Positions 52,246-61,218 are shown, numbered from the stretch's first letter. The stretch is DNA of 64,000 nt from Achromobacter pestifer (GCF_902859625.1 NZ_CADIJX010000016.1:37138-101137); one strand, 5' to 3'. Program-made: numbers and translations. Notes: a model not told the origin generated them from the letters alone.

Positions 52246-53250
52246 ATGACTGCCTATCCGCACACCCGCCGCCGCTTTTGCGCGGCAGCATTGGGCGCCG
52301 CCCTACTGCCACGCCTGCCAACTGCCCGAGCTTCCTCCCCACCCCGCCACGCCAGCGTGACGCTGGCCGGCCCCGGTGCCGTGGTCAGCTATCCGCTGAT
52401 GCACATGGCGGCCACCGGTGCGCTGTCCGACCAGACCGGGCAGTTGAAATTCCGCCTGTGGCAAACGCCGGACCAATTGCGCACGCTGCTGGTCAATCAT
52501 GACATTCACTTCAGCGCGGCGCCCAGCACCCTGCCTGCCTTGTTGCACAACCGCGGCATGCCGGTGCGCCTGCTGAACATATCCGTATGGGGCATCCTTT
52601 GGCTGGTCAGCCGCGACCCGGCGGTGAAGACCTTCGCCGACCTTGCGGGCCGCGAACTTGCCGTGCCGTTCCAGCGCGATCTGCCCGCCGTGCTGCTGGA
52701 TACCTTGCTGGATGCCCAGGCCGCCCGCGGGCTGGCGCCCATCGCCTTGCGGCGCACCCGCGACAGCCAGGACGCGATTGCCCTGGTGCTCAATGGCCAG
52801 GCCAAGCATGTGTTGCTGGTGGAGCCCATGGCCTCGGTGCTGTTGTGGCGCGCGCAACAGGCCGGCCATACGCCGCTGTATCGCGCGCAAAGCCTGGAGC
52901 AGGCCTGGCGCGGCGAATTCCCCGATCAGCCCTCGCTGCCGCAAGCCGGCGTCATGGCCGCCGCCAACGTGGCAAGCGACATCGGCCTGTGCCAGGCGGT
53001 GGATCAGGCCTACGCGGCATCGGCGCTCTGGTGCGCCGCCAATCCTGGGGCCTGCGCAGAGCTGGTGCGCGAACACCTGCCGCACCTGCCTGCTGCCGCC
53101 ATTGAGACCGCCATCCGCGGCACCCGGCTGGAAAGCCGCCGCGCCATCGATGCCCGGTCGGAACTGGAAGCCCTATATCGGCTGCTGGCCGGCCGCTTTC
53201 CCCAAGCCATCGGCGGCGACCTTCCGCCCATCGGCTTCTACGGTCCATGA
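52246..53250 (+). CDS. ABC transporter substrate-binding protein, NitT/TauT type, Tat signal
   Basis: 334 residues. N-terminal TRRRFCAAALGAALL is a twin-arginine signal. The mature part has the SsuA/NitT fold: SVTLAGPGAVVSYPLMHMAATG, LRTLLVNHDIHFSAAPSTLPALL, VKTFADLAGRELAVPFQRDLPAVLL, VLNGQAKHVLLVEPMASVLL. Tat export suggests folding or cofactor loading before export. First gene of a five-gene overlapping plus-strand operon ending in a TonB-dependent receptor. Ligand unknown. Confidence 0.82.
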   Translation: MTAYPHTRRRFCAAALGAALLPRLPTARASSPPRHASVTLAGPGAVVSYPLMHMAATGALSDQTGQLKFRLWQTPDQLRTLLVNHDIHFSAAPSTLPALLHNRGMPVRLLNISVWGILWLVSRDPAVKTFADLAGRELAVPFQRDLPAVLLDTLLDAQAARGLAPIALRRTRDSQDAIALVLNGQAKHVLLVEPMASVLLWRAQQAGHTPLYRAQSLEQAWRGEFPDQPSLPQAGVMAAANVASDIGLCQAVDQAYAASALWCAANPGACAELVREHLPHLPAAAIETAIRGTRLESRRAIDARSELEALYRLLAGRFPQAIGGDLPPIGFYGP

Positions 53251-54032
53251 GCGCGCCCACCGCGGGGCATGGCCCCGCACGCACCTCGCGCGCCTGGAGC
53301 GCAGCCGGCGTTTTGCTGCTGTTGCTTGCCTGGCATGTGACCGCCCGCCAACTGGGCCCGCTGCTGATGGCCACGCCCTGGGATGCACTCCGGGCAATCG
53401 GCCCGCTCGTGCGCAGCGAGCAATTTTTCGCGCACGCCGGCATCAGCCTGATGCGTATCGGCGTGGGCGTGCTGGCCGGCACCACCCTCGGTTTCACGCT
53501 GGGCATGCTCGCCGGGCACAGCGCCCGCCTGCGCGGCTTGATTGAACCCGTGCGTTGGCTGCTGATGGCCATGCCGCCCGTGGTGATCGTGGTGCTGGCA
53601 ATGCTGTGGTTCGGCCTGGGATCGCCGATGGTGATCTTCATCACGACGCTGATGATGGCGCCCGGCATGTACGTCAATACCGTCAAGGGCATGCTGCATG
53701 TGGATCGGCAACTGGTGGAGATGACGCACGTGTACCGCTACGGCGCCTGGCTGCGCCTGCGGCACCTGTACCTGCCCGCGCTCAGCGCGCCGCTGCTGGC
53801 CGCGCTGCTCATCGCCCTGTGCGGCGGCGTGCGGCTGGTCGTCATGGCCGAAGTCCTGGGCGCCGAGAATGGCGTGGGCTATGCCTTGGCGAACGCCCGC
53901 AGCGCCTTCGATACCGCCGAACTGTTCGCCTGGGTGCTGCTGATCCTCGGCCTCGTCGCCTTGCTGGAGTTCGCGCTGCTCCAGCCGCTGCAACGCCGGT
54001 TGGGCCGCTGGATGGAGCCTAGCCATGCTTGA
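53247..54032 (+). CDS. ABC transporter permease, NitT/TauT (SsuC-like)
   Basis: 261 residues, about six helices. LLMATPWDALRAIGPLVRSEQFFAHAGISLMRIGVGVLAG is typical; the EAA-like loop is TKG...HVYRYGAWLRLRHLYLPALSAPLLAALLIALCGG. Start overlaps the binding-protein stop by 4 bases and its end overlaps the ATPase gene by 8 bases. Confidence 0.87.
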   Translation: MSAPTAGHGPARTSRAWSAAGVLLLLLAWHVTARQLGPLLMATPWDALRAIGPLVRSEQFFAHAGISLMRIGVGVLAGTTLGFTLGMLAGHSARLRGLIEPVRWLLMAMPPVVIVVLAMLWFGLGSPMVIFITTLMMAPGMYVNTVKGMLHVDRQLVEMTHVYRYGAWLRLRHLYLPALSAPLLAALLIALCGGVRLVVMAEVLGAENGVGYALANARSAFDTAELFAWVLLILGLVALLEFALLQPLQRRLGRWMEPSHA

Positions 54033-54723
54033 GATGCAATCACTGTGCCTGCGCTATGGCGCCCAGCCCGTGCTGAATCACGTGGACCTGCGACTGGCGC
54101 CGAGCGAACGGTTGGGACTGCTGGGTCCCAGCGGCGCAGGCAAGAGCTCCTTGCTGCGGCTGGCGGCCGGCCTGTTGCGCCCCAGTGAAGGCCTGCTGCG
54201 CAATACGTTCCGGCACCCGGTGCTGATGTTTCAGGAACCCAGGCTGCTGCCTTGGCGGCGCGTGCTGGACAACGTGGCCCTGCCCCTGCGTGCCGCTGGC
54301 CATCGGCCGGCCGACGCCCACGCCATCGCGATGGATTGGCTGGCGCGAGTGGGACTGGATGCTGCCGGACAGGCCTGGCCGGGTGAGCTGTCCGGTGGCA
54401 TGGCGCAGCGCGTCTCACTCGCCCGGGCGCTGGCGCTCGAACCCGACCTGTTGCTGCTGGATGAGCCTTTCAGCGCACTCGACCCTGCACTGCGCCACCA
54501 ACTATCCCTGTGTTGCCACGAAGCGCTGACCCGGCGTCGCACCGCCCTGCTTTGCATCAGCCACGACCCGCATGAACTGCTGGGCCTGGTGGACCGCTGC
54601 ATCCTGGTGGACCAGGGCCGCCTTACCCCCATACCCCTCAGCGGCCCTCTCGGCAGCCCGCAACGGGCAGCCGACGCCGAGCGCCTGCGCACCCTTCTGC
54701 TCGACATAAGGAAACAACCATGA
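54025..54723 (+). CDS. ABC transporter ATPase, NitT/TauT (SsuB-like)
   Basis: 232 residues. Walker A GPSGAGKSS (34-42), Q-loop MFQEPRLLPWRRVLDNVALPL, signature ELSGGMAQRVSLARAL (122-128 core), Walker B LLLLDEPFSALD, H-loop ISHDPHELL. Partner of the preceding permease. Confidence 0.9.
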   Translation: MLEMQSLCLRYGAQPVLNHVDLRLAPSERLGLLGPSGAGKSSLLRLAAGLLRPSEGLLRNTFRHPVLMFQEPRLLPWRRVLDNVALPLRAAGHRPADAHAIAMDWLARVGLDAAGQAWPGELSGGMAQRVSLARALALEPDLLLLDEPFSALDPALRHQLSLCCHEALTRRRTALLCISHDPHELLGLVDRCILVDQGRLTPIPLSGPLGSPQRAADAERLRTLLLDIRKQP

Positions 54724-55160
54724 CCTACCTCCTGCTGCTCACCCTGCACCTGCTTGCCGCGCTGGTTTTCATCGGCACGGTCACGTTCGAGGTGTTGTTC
54801 CTGGAACCCGTGCAAAAACGCCTGCCTGCCGAGGTTCGCAAGGCGCTTTCGCGAGAGCTCGCGCCGCGAGTGCGCGCGGTCATGCCCTGGGTGCTGGTGG
54901 TCCTTTATGGCGCGGGGCTGAGCATGGCCTGGCAATACCGGAGCGCGCTTGCCAACCCCGGCAGTTCGGCCTTCGGCACCTTGCTGCTGATCAAGATCGC
55001 CTTGGCCGCCAGCGTGCTGCTGCACGTGGTCATCGCCATGACGCTTGCACGCCGCAAGCGTCTCTATGCCGCCCTGCGCGAGCGGGTGCACCTGAGCGTG
55101 TTCTGTCACATGGTCGGCATCGTGTTGCTGGCCAAGGCTCTATTTCATGTCTCCTGGTAA
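54720..55160 (+). CDS. CopD-like four-helix membrane protein
   Basis: 146 residues, four predicted helices. N-terminal LLLTLHLLAALVFIGTVTFEVLFLEPV (H10) is the CopD-type opening; further membrane histidines at LLHVVIAM and VFCHMVGIVLLAKALFH could bind copper or heme. CopD family proteins take part in copper uptake. It overlaps the ATPase stop by 4 bases and precedes the TonB-dependent receptor, so it probably works in the same uptake route. Exact family assignment is tentative. Confidence 0.65.
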   Translation: MTYLLLLTLHLLAALVFIGTVTFEVLFLEPVQKRLPAEVRKALSRELAPRVRAVMPWVLVVLYGAGLSMAWQYRSALANPGSSAFGTLLLIKIALAASVLLHVVIAMTLARRKRLYAALRERVHLSVFCHMVGIVLLAKALFHVSW

Positions 55161-55191
55161 CGCCCAGTCCGTTCTTCGTGGAATCCTCCTG

Positions 55192-57294
55192 ATGTCTACC
55201 CTTGTCCTGCGCCAACTCGCGTCCACTCTTACCCTCAGCGCCTTCGGGCTGTCCGTGGCCCTTGCTCAGGAGACGCCTTCGCTGGCTCCCGTGGTGGTGT
55301 CGGGGCAAGCTGTCCCCAGCGCCCTGGAGCCCAGCGTGCGGCAGACGCAAGCCGAATTGCGAGCCGTGCCCGGCGGCACCAATTTGATCCAACCTCAGCA
55401 GGAAGTGCGCTTGACGACCCTGCGCGACGCGCTGGACTACCAGCCTGGCGTGGTCGTGCAGGAATTCTTCGGCGGCCTCGATCAGCCTCGCCTGAACATC
55501 CGGGGATCCGGCATTCAGAGCAACCCGCTTAGCCGGGGTCTGTTGCTGATGCAGGACGCTCTACCGCTAAACGATGCGGACGGCTCATTCATCATCAGCC
55601 TGCTGGAACCCCGCAATGCAGGGCTGATCAGCGTGCGGCGCGGCGCGAACGCCCTCTCGCCCGGCGCCAGCACCTTGGGGGGCGAAGTGGACTTCCAGTC
55701 GCTTACCGGCACCCAGGAAGACATCATCCGACTGGCTGGCGGCAGCTTTGGCACCCGCAACCTGACGCTCGCCAAGGGCTTCGGCGATGACCGCATCGAC
55801 GGCCGCTTCAGCTTGGGCTATGACAAATCAGATGGCTACCGCCACCACTCCGCCTCGGAGCGCACCAGCTTCCAGGGCAACCTGGGATTCCGCCGCGGCG
55901 CTTTTGAAAACCGCACCTATATTTCCTATACCGATCTGAAATTCGACATTCCGCAGCCCATCCCGAAAGCGCGCATGTACGACGATCCGCGCAGCGTGCT
56001 CGGAGACGGCAATACGCCGCAAGACCTGGTCAACAACGTCTACCTGCGCGATCCGCATCGCGACACCACCCAATTCCGCCTGGCCAACCGCAGCTTCTGG
56101 GGCACCGAAGCCTTTAACCAAACTGCCGGGATCTACTGGCAGCACACGAAAGACGATTTCACCAATCCGCAAGTCGCCAACCTGACGGACGGCGACACCT
56201 ACGGCCTGCTATGGCAATTGGCGGGCAAGCTTGGCGCGGTGGACTATCGGGTAGCCTTGGACTGGCAGCGCAGCGATATGGACCGCGACCTGGTCGCGAT
56301 CAGTCCAGCCAATGGTCAGCGCCTGCAACGCTTTGGCGTCTACGGCTTGCGCGCCGAGAACCGCAGCGCGATGGTGGGCCTGGACTGGCACCTGACCCCG
56401 CAATTCACCGTGGCCGGCGCCCTCAAGTACAGCGAGGCGGTGCGCGATGCGCACGAACGCAATAGCGGCAAGACGCTGAATCAGGATTGGCGCTTCGCCA
56501 CGCCGAAGCTCGGCATCATCTGGCAACCCGCCGCGTCCCAGCGCTGGTACGCCAACGTCAGCCGCAGCAACGAAGCGCCGACCTTCTGGGAAATCGTCAA
56601 CGGGGAAGTCGCCGCCCCGATGAACCCCGCCACCGCCAGCACCTCCATGAGCAAGCTGGACTTGCAGCGCGCTCTCACCTACGAGGTGGGCGGCGACGGC
56701 ACGTTCACCGTGGCCGGCCGCGATCAGCACTGGAGCGTGTCCCTGTACCGCAGCAAGGTCGACGACGAACTGATGTCGGTCAGCACCGAGAACGGCACGC
56801 CCGCCGGCACCTACAACTACAGCGGCCGCACACGGCACCAAGGCATCGAAGCCGGCTTGAGCGGCACGCTGCCCGCGCCCGGCGCCGGCAGCTTCGACTA
56901 CCGCCTGGCCTACACGCTAAGCGACTTCCGCTTCCGCAGCGGCGAATATCAGGACAACCGGCTGGCGGGCGTACCGCGCCATCTGCTCAGCGCCGAAGTG
57001 ATGTATCGCATCGGCGGCTGGCGCCTGGGCCCGAACGTGCGCTGGCTGATGAGCGACACGGAAACCAACCACGCCAATGCGCCCGGCACCCAGCAAGAGG
57101 CCTACGCGCTGCTCGGCTTCAAGATCGCCTATGAGCACGATGCGAACTGGAGCGCTTACGTCACGGCCGACAACCTGACCAACAAGATCTATGCCAGCAG
57201 CTACGCCATCCGCAACACTGCTACACCGGCCATGCCCATCTTCCTGCCGGGCAACGGCCGCGCGTACAGCGCAGGGGTCGCCTACCGGTTCTAG
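55192..57294 (+). CDS. TonB-dependent outer-membrane receptor
   Basis: About 700 residues. Signal peptide MSTLVLRQLASTLTLSAFGLSVALAQ; a TonB-box-like SLAPVVVSG; plug domain with LRDALDYQPGVVVQEFFGG, RLNIRGSGIQSNPLSRGLLLMQDALPLNDADGSF and RRGANALSPGASTLGGEVDF; then a 22-strand-type barrel ending in AGVAYRF with terminal aromatic. NLTNKIYASSY near the end is family typical. A start at 55147 overlapping the CopD-like gene is possible but gives a poor signal peptide. Ligand could be a metal chelate or other Fur-linked nutrient. Confidence 0.9.
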   Translation: MSTLVLRQLASTLTLSAFGLSVALAQETPSLAPVVVSGQAVPSALEPSVRQTQAELRAVPGGTNLIQPQQEVRLTTLRDALDYQPGVVVQEFFGGLDQPRLNIRGSGIQSNPLSRGLLLMQDALPLNDADGSFIISLLEPRNAGLISVRRGANALSPGASTLGGEVDFQSLTGTQEDIIRLAGGSFGTRNLTLAKGFGDDRIDGRFSLGYDKSDGYRHHSASERTSFQGNLGFRRGAFENRTYISYTDLKFDIPQPIPKARMYDDPRSVLGDGNTPQDLVNNVYLRDPHRDTTQFRLANRSFWGTEAFNQTAGIYWQHTKDDFTNPQVANLTDGDTYGLLWQLAGKLGAVDYRVALDWQRSDMDRDLVAISPANGQRLQRFGVYGLRAENRSAMVGLDWHLTPQFTVAGALKYSEAVRDAHERNSGKTLNQDWRFATPKLGIIWQPAASQRWYANVSRSNEAPTFWEIVNGEVAAPMNPATASTSMSKLDLQRALTYEVGGDGTFTVAGRDQHWSVSLYRSKVDDELMSVSTENGTPAGTYNYSGRTRHQGIEAGLSGTLPAPGAGSFDYRLAYTLSDFRFRSGEYQDNRLAGVPRHLLSAEVMYRIGGWRLGPNVRWLMSDTETNHANAPGTQQEAYALLGFKIAYEHDANWSAYVTADNLTNKIYASSYAIRNTATPAMPIFLPGNGRAYSAGVAYRF

Positions 57295-57344
57295 GTTGCA
57301 CGTTGGCGCCCGAGGGCCGAGGGGGCCCGAAGAAGCGTCAACAT

Positions 57345-57400
57345 AAAAAGGCTATAAAAAAGGCAATAAAAAAGGCACTTGGCTAACAGCCTAAGTGCCT
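57345..57400 (-). terminator. Terminator downstream of tRNA-Val
   Basis: Hairpin AGGCACTT / AAGTGCCT (57373-57380, 57393-57400) with an inner GGCT/AGCC pair, followed on minus by T-runs repeated three times (TAAAAA(A)GGC units on plus). It also separates the convergent TonB-receptor gene. Confidence 0.75.
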
Positions 57401-57417
57401 GATTCATCGCTTTTGAG

Positions 57418-57493
57418 TGGTGGGTGCTACAGGGGTCGAACCTGTGACCTACGCCTTGTAAGGGCGCCGCTCTACCAACTGAGCTAAGCACCC
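57418..57493 (-). tRNA. tRNA-Val (anticodon TAC)
   Basis: 76 bases including encoded CCA. On minus: acceptor GGGTGCT, D arm TAGCTCAGTTGGTAGAGC, anticodon loop CTTACAA, T arm CAGGTTCGACCCCTG, and 3' AGCACCCACCA. Confidence 0.95.
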
Positions 57494-57661
57494 GATCCTG
57501 ACTTCTTTTCGCTGCCTCACAACAAGGGTCTAGGTGACGCTTCGTGTGATGCAACTGCCATCTCGGGGTACTCAAAAGCAATACGCGGGCCGGAGTATAC
57601 CGGACCGCGTAGTTGTCGGCAAATCGCGTCGGGGCAATGCCCGGCGATCGCCGTGCCGTCC

Positions 57662-57934
57662 TTAGTTGACGGCGTCCTTCAGGGCCTTGCCCGGACGGAA
57701 CTTCGGCACCTTGGCCTTCTTGATCTTGATGGTTTCACCGGTGCGCGGGTTACGGCCCGTACGAGCAGCGCGCGCCGAAACGGCAAACGTGCCAAAGCCA
57801 ACCAGCGTGACCGTACCGCCCTTCTTCAGAGTGGTCTTGACGGCACCGATCAGGGCGTCGAGCGAGCGACCGGCGGCAGCCTTGGAGATATCGGCCTTGC
57901 TGGCGATGTGATCGATGAGTTCGGTTTTGTTCAT
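57662..57934 (-). CDS. hupB: DNA-binding protein HU
   Basis: 90 residues, full HU length. MNKTELIDHIASKADISKAAAG, VGFGTFAVSARAARTGRNPRTGE with the DNA-intercalating arm RNPRTG, and C-terminal PKFRPGKALKDAVN. Nucleoid protein that bends DNA. Single HU gene here; whether it is the alpha- or beta-like copy cannot be told. Confidence 0.93.
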   Translation of the reverse strand: MNKTELIDHIASKADISKAAAGRSLDALIGAVKTTLKKGGTVTLVGFGTFAVSARAARTGRNPRTGETIKIKKAKVPKFRPGKALKDAVN

Positions 57935-58293
57935 TCAGGTGTACCCCTCACAAGGTATTGAGTCTGGCGAGGCCGTGCGGTTCATGGCTGTCATGATGGG
58001 ACGCCACTAACCAACGCAAGGCCCGACAAACGACGAACAGACAGTGGATAAACTTTTTTCTTGCGCTGCAAAGCACAACTTTTAAACTGCTGCGCCGCTT
58101 AGGATTTGATAGCTCTTATGCCTTCAAATCGTCAGCGACGCAGACATGTATTAGGCCTTGGCGTGGCGCGGCTGTCAAGCAAAAACCTCACTACAACCCG
58201 CGCCAATACTAGCTTTTAGCTGTTTTCGCAATAAACAAAAACGCGCATTTCGGGGTTTGCGCGACACCATCCGGACATCGTTTCAAGCCTGAA
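57935..58293. other. Intergenic region upstream of hupB
   Basis: 359 bases, more AT-rich than the surrounding genes. It holds a candidate hupB promoter; no gene was seen. The hupB leader would be long (about 200 bases). Confidence 0.5.
58148..58178 (-). promoter_or_regulatory. Candidate sigma-70 promoter for hupB
   Basis: On minus TTGACA (58178-58173), 19-base spacer, TAATAC (58153-58148). The spacer is longer than ideal. Confidence 0.4.
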
Positions 58294-58974
58294 TCAAACA
58301 TCCACCCAGCGGCGCAGCAAATTGTGATAAATGCCGGTCAGCTGCACGATGGAGGGATGCCCCGCCGTATCCTGATTCAGACGCTGTATCGCAACATCCA
58401 TGTCCAATAGCAAGGCGCGCTGACTGTCTTCGCGCACCAGACTCTGCATCCAGAAGAACGAACTGACACGCGCCCCGCGCGTGACCGGATTCACTTTGTG
58501 CAGGCTCGTGCCGGGATACAGCACCATATGCCCCGCAGGCAGCTTCACCGCGCGCGGCCCATAGGTATCGTCGATGACGAGTTCACCGCCGTCGTAGGAA
58601 TCGGGCTCGGAGAAGAACAGCGTGGCGGACAAGTCCGTACGCACGCGCTCGGACGTGCCGGCGATGCCGCGCACCGCATTGTCCACGTGATAGCCGAAGG
58701 CTTCACCGCCCTCATAGCGATTGAACAGCGGCGGGAAGATCTTGCGGGGCAGCGCCGCCGACATGAACAGGTTGTTCGCTGCCAGGCGTTGCAGGATCAG
58801 GTTGCCAAGCTCTTGCGCCAGCGGATGTTGCTCAGGCAACTGGCGGTTGCGCTTGACCTCGGCGGACTGGTAGCCCGCCGTGACCTTGCCATCCACCCAT
58901 TCAACCGCATCCAGCCTGCGCCGGATATCAGCTGCCTCGTCTGGCGTGAACACTTCTGCGATCTGTATAAGCAT
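58294..58974 (-). CDS. Fe(II)/2-oxoglutarate-dependent PKHD-type hydroxylase (PiuC/YbiX-like)
   Basis: 226 residues, the usual YbiX/PiuC length when started at ATG 58974 (MLIQIAEVFT). Iron facial triad H96-x-D98 (FGYHVDN) and H159 (GTSLHKV), 2-oxoglutarate arginine R169 (VTRGARV). Also AALPRKIFPPLFNRYEGGE and LFFSEPDSYDGGELVIDDTYG. PiuC genes often accompany TonB-dependent siderophore receptors, but the one here is 1 kb away across hupB and a tRNA. Confidence 0.88.
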   Translation of the reverse strand: MLIQIAEVFTPDEAADIRRRLDAVEWVDGKVTAGYQSAEVKRNRQLPEQHPLAQELGNLILQRLAANNLFMSAALPRKIFPPLFNRYEGGEAFGYHVDNAVRGIAGTSERVRTDLSATLFFSEPDSYDGGELVIDDTYGPRAVKLPAGHMVLYPGTSLHKVNPVTRGARVSSFFWMQSLVREDSQRALLLDMDVAIQRLNQDTAGHPSIVQLTGIYHNLLRRWVDV

Positions 58975-59032
58975 AAAACCCGTCCTGATTGCCACGCGGG
59001 CGGCACTTCGCGCCCGCCTCGTGCTAGCCGCA

Positions 59033-60277
59033 TTATCCCTTCAGGCAACCATTCAACGCCTGATCGAAATCAAACAGCAGATCGGCCTCGTCCTCGATGC
59101 CCACCGACACGCGGATCAAGCTGTCGGCGATGCCCATCTGCTTGCGGCGCTCGGCACCCATTTCGTAATAGATGGTGTGCGCGGCAGGCAACGCCAGGCT
59201 GCGCGTGTCGCCCAGGTGGGTGGCCATCAGCACAATGCGCAGGCGGTTCAGGAAATCGAAGCAGTCCACGCCATCGGCCAGCTCAACGCCCAACAGCCCG
59301 CCAAAACGCGCGCCAAACAATGCCACCGCCCGCGCATGCTGCGGATGGCCGGCCAGACCCGGGTAATGCACCTTGGACACACCAGGATGCTCTTCCAGAA
59401 AACGCGCCAGCGCCAGCGCGTTGGCGCAGTGCTTGGCCATGCGCAGGGCCAACGTCTCCGCACCCACGGCAATGCGGTGCGCGGGTTCGGCAGCCAAGGT
59501 GCCGCCCATGTCGCGCAAGCCCTTTTTCTTGATCTGTGTCAGCCCCCAACCCGTTGACGGTCCCTTGCGGTACGTCTCGTAAATGTTGGCGTATCCCGAC
59601 CAGTCGTACAGGCCGGTATCCGTCACCGCACCGCCCAGCGCATTGCCATGGCCGCCGATGTACTTCGACAGCGAATTCATGACCAGCGACGCGCCCACGG
59701 TCGAGGGACGGAACATCCATGGCGAGGTCAGCGTGTTATCCACGACATAAACCAGGCCCTTCTCGCGGCAGATCTCGCCGATCACGGCCAGGTCAGCAAT
59801 CTGCGTGCCCGGGTTGGCGATCGTCTCGGTAAACACCATGCGCGTGTTGGGCTGGATCGCAGCGCGCACCTGCTCTGCGTCCGTCGCGTCCACGAAGGTG
59901 ATCTCGACGCCCAATTCCAGCAAGGTGCCAAACAAACTGTTGGTGTTACCGAACACGAACTGGCTGGACACCAGATGATCACCCTTGCGCAGCAGCGTCG
60001 TGAAGATCGCCGACAACGCCGCCATGCCCGTGGCAAAGCTCACCGTGCCCTTGCCGCCTTCCATGTGGTTCACCTTGGCTTCCAGCGCCGTGGTGGTGGG
60101 CGTGCCCTGGCGTGCGTACGTGAAGCCTGCCTTGCCCTGGAATACCGCAGCGAGCTCGCGGGCATCGTCATAGGCAAATTCCGACGACGGGTGCATGGGC
60201 TTGTGCACCGCTCCGTGCTCGACGGATTGTTGGCGGTCGGAATGGAGGATCGTGGTGGTAAAGCCGTTCTGGTGCAT
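59033..60277 (-). CDS. Cys/Met metabolism PLP-dependent enzyme (cystathionine gamma-synthase / homoserine sulfhydrylase family)
   Basis: 414 residues. PLP lysine K205 in MNSLSKYIGGHGNA; substrate loop SSEFAYDDARELAAVFQGKAG; YARQGTPTTTALEAKVNHMEGG; VVDNTLTSPWMFRPS. It either adds sulfide or cysteine to an activated homoserine, or acts as a lyase; sequence alone does not decide between MetB, MetZ and MetY. ATG 60277 (MHQNGFTTTILHSDR) preferred. Adjacent to rlmB by 61 bases. Confidence 0.85.
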   Translation of the reverse strand: MHQNGFTTTILHSDRQQSVEHGAVHKPMHPSSEFAYDDARELAAVFQGKAGFTYARQGTPTTTALEAKVNHMEGGKGTVSFATGMAALSAIFTTLLRKGDHLVSSQFVFGNTNSLFGTLLELGVEITFVDATDAEQVRAAIQPNTRMVFTETIANPGTQIADLAVIGEICREKGLVYVVDNTLTSPWMFRPSTVGASLVMNSLSKYIGGHGNALGGAVTDTGLYDWSGYANIYETYRKGPSTGWGLTQIKKKGLRDMGGTLAAEPAHRIAVGAETLALRMAKHCANALALARFLEEHPGVSKVHYPGLAGHPQHARAVALFGARFGGLLGVELADGVDCFDFLNRLRIVLMATHLGDTRSLALPAAHTIYYEMGAERRKQMGIADSLIRVSVGIEDEADLLFDFDQALNGCLKG

Positions 60278-60338
60278 GATGGGCTGACGCTTGAAGGAAG
60301 AGCTACGCAAGAGCTACAAATAAGTCGGGACGATCAAA

Positions 60339-61076
60339 TCAGGATTGGCGCTGACGCACGGTTTCGTACAGGCAGACGGCGCTGGCCACGCTGACGTTCA
60401 GGCTTTCCACCGAACCCAGCATCGGAATATTCACCAACTGGTCGCAGGTTTCGCGCGTCAGGCGGCGCATGCCCTCGCCTTCGGCGCCCATCACCCATGC
60501 CATCGGCTGGCGCGCATCAATCTGGTGCATGCTTTCAGTGGCCTGGTCATCGGTGCCAACGAGCCACACGCCACGGTCCTTCAGGCTGCGCATCGTGCGC
60601 GCCAGATTGGTGACCATCACGTAAGGCACGGTATCGGCTGCGCCGCAGGCCACGCGCTGCACCGTGGCGTTCAGGCCAACGGCGCGGTCGCGCGGCGCGA
60701 TCACCGCATGCACGCCAGCGGCGTCAGCGGTACGCAGGCAGGCGCCCAGGTTGTGGGGGTCGGTCACGCCGTCCAGGATCAGCAGCAGCGGCGGGCCTTC
60801 GATCACGTCGAGCACCTCGTCCACATCCACCGCCAACTGGCGTTCGTCGGCCAGGGCCACCACGCCTTGGTGGCGGGTGCCTCGCGACAGACCGTCCAGG
60901 CGCTCCATCGGAACCGGATGCAGGCGGCAGCCTGCCTTCTCAGCCTGTTCGATCAGCGTCTGCATCCGCTTGTCGCGGCGCGACGCCTCTACATAGATTT
61001 CCTTGATCGACTCGGGCGCGTGGCGCAGCCGCGCGACCACCGCGTGAAACCCGGCTAGAACTTGGGTCGACGCCAT
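60339..61076 (-). CDS. rlmB: 23S rRNA (guanosine-2'-O)-methyltransferase RlmB
   Basis: 245 residues. SpoU motifs: PPLLLILDGVTDPHNLGACLRTADAAGVHAVI, VMGAEGEGMRRLTRETCDQL, and IPMLGSVESLNVSVASAVCLYE, with an N-terminal substrate-binding domain starting MASTQVLAGFHAVVARLRHAPE. Methylates G2251 of 23S rRNA in E. coli. Follows rnr, as in many proteobacteria. An upstream in-frame start at 61145 would add unconserved residues covering a hairpin. Confidence 0.93.
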   Translation of the reverse strand: MASTQVLAGFHAVVARLRHAPESIKEIYVEASRRDKRMQTLIEQAEKAGCRLHPVPMERLDGLSRGTRHQGVVALADERQLAVDVDEVLDVIEGPPLLLILDGVTDPHNLGACLRTADAAGVHAVIAPRDRAVGLNATVQRVACGAADTVPYVMVTNLARTMRSLKDRGVWLVGTDDQATESMHQIDARQPMAWVMGAEGEGMRRLTRETCDQLVNIPMLGSVESLNVSVASAVCLYETVRQRQS

Positions 61077-61104
61077 AAATGCAATACCTTTAGATAAACG
61101 AATA

Positions 61105-61124
61105 CCCGCCCCAGAGGGGGCGGG
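61105..61124 (-). other. GC-rich hairpin in the rnr-rlmB spacer
   Basis: CCCGCCCC / GGGGCGGG (61105-61112, 61117-61124), 4-base loop. No good T-run, so more likely a processing or pausing structure than a terminator. It begins 28 bases before the rlmB start on the minus strand. Confidence 0.5.
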
Positions 61125-61158
61125 CCACCGGACCAAGCCGGCCATCAGCGCAATGTTA

Positions 61159-61203
61159 CCCCTTATGGCCGCGCCGCCCTAAGACGTGCTGGCCATAAAG
61201 GGG
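61159..61203 (-). repeat. Inverted repeat in the rnr-rlmB spacer
   Basis: CCCCTTATGGCC (61159-61170) and GGCCATAAAGGGG (61191-61203) are complementary except for one extra base; loop of 20. Just downstream of the rnr stop. Confidence 0.5.
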
Positions 61204-61218
61204 ATCCATCAGGGCAGA

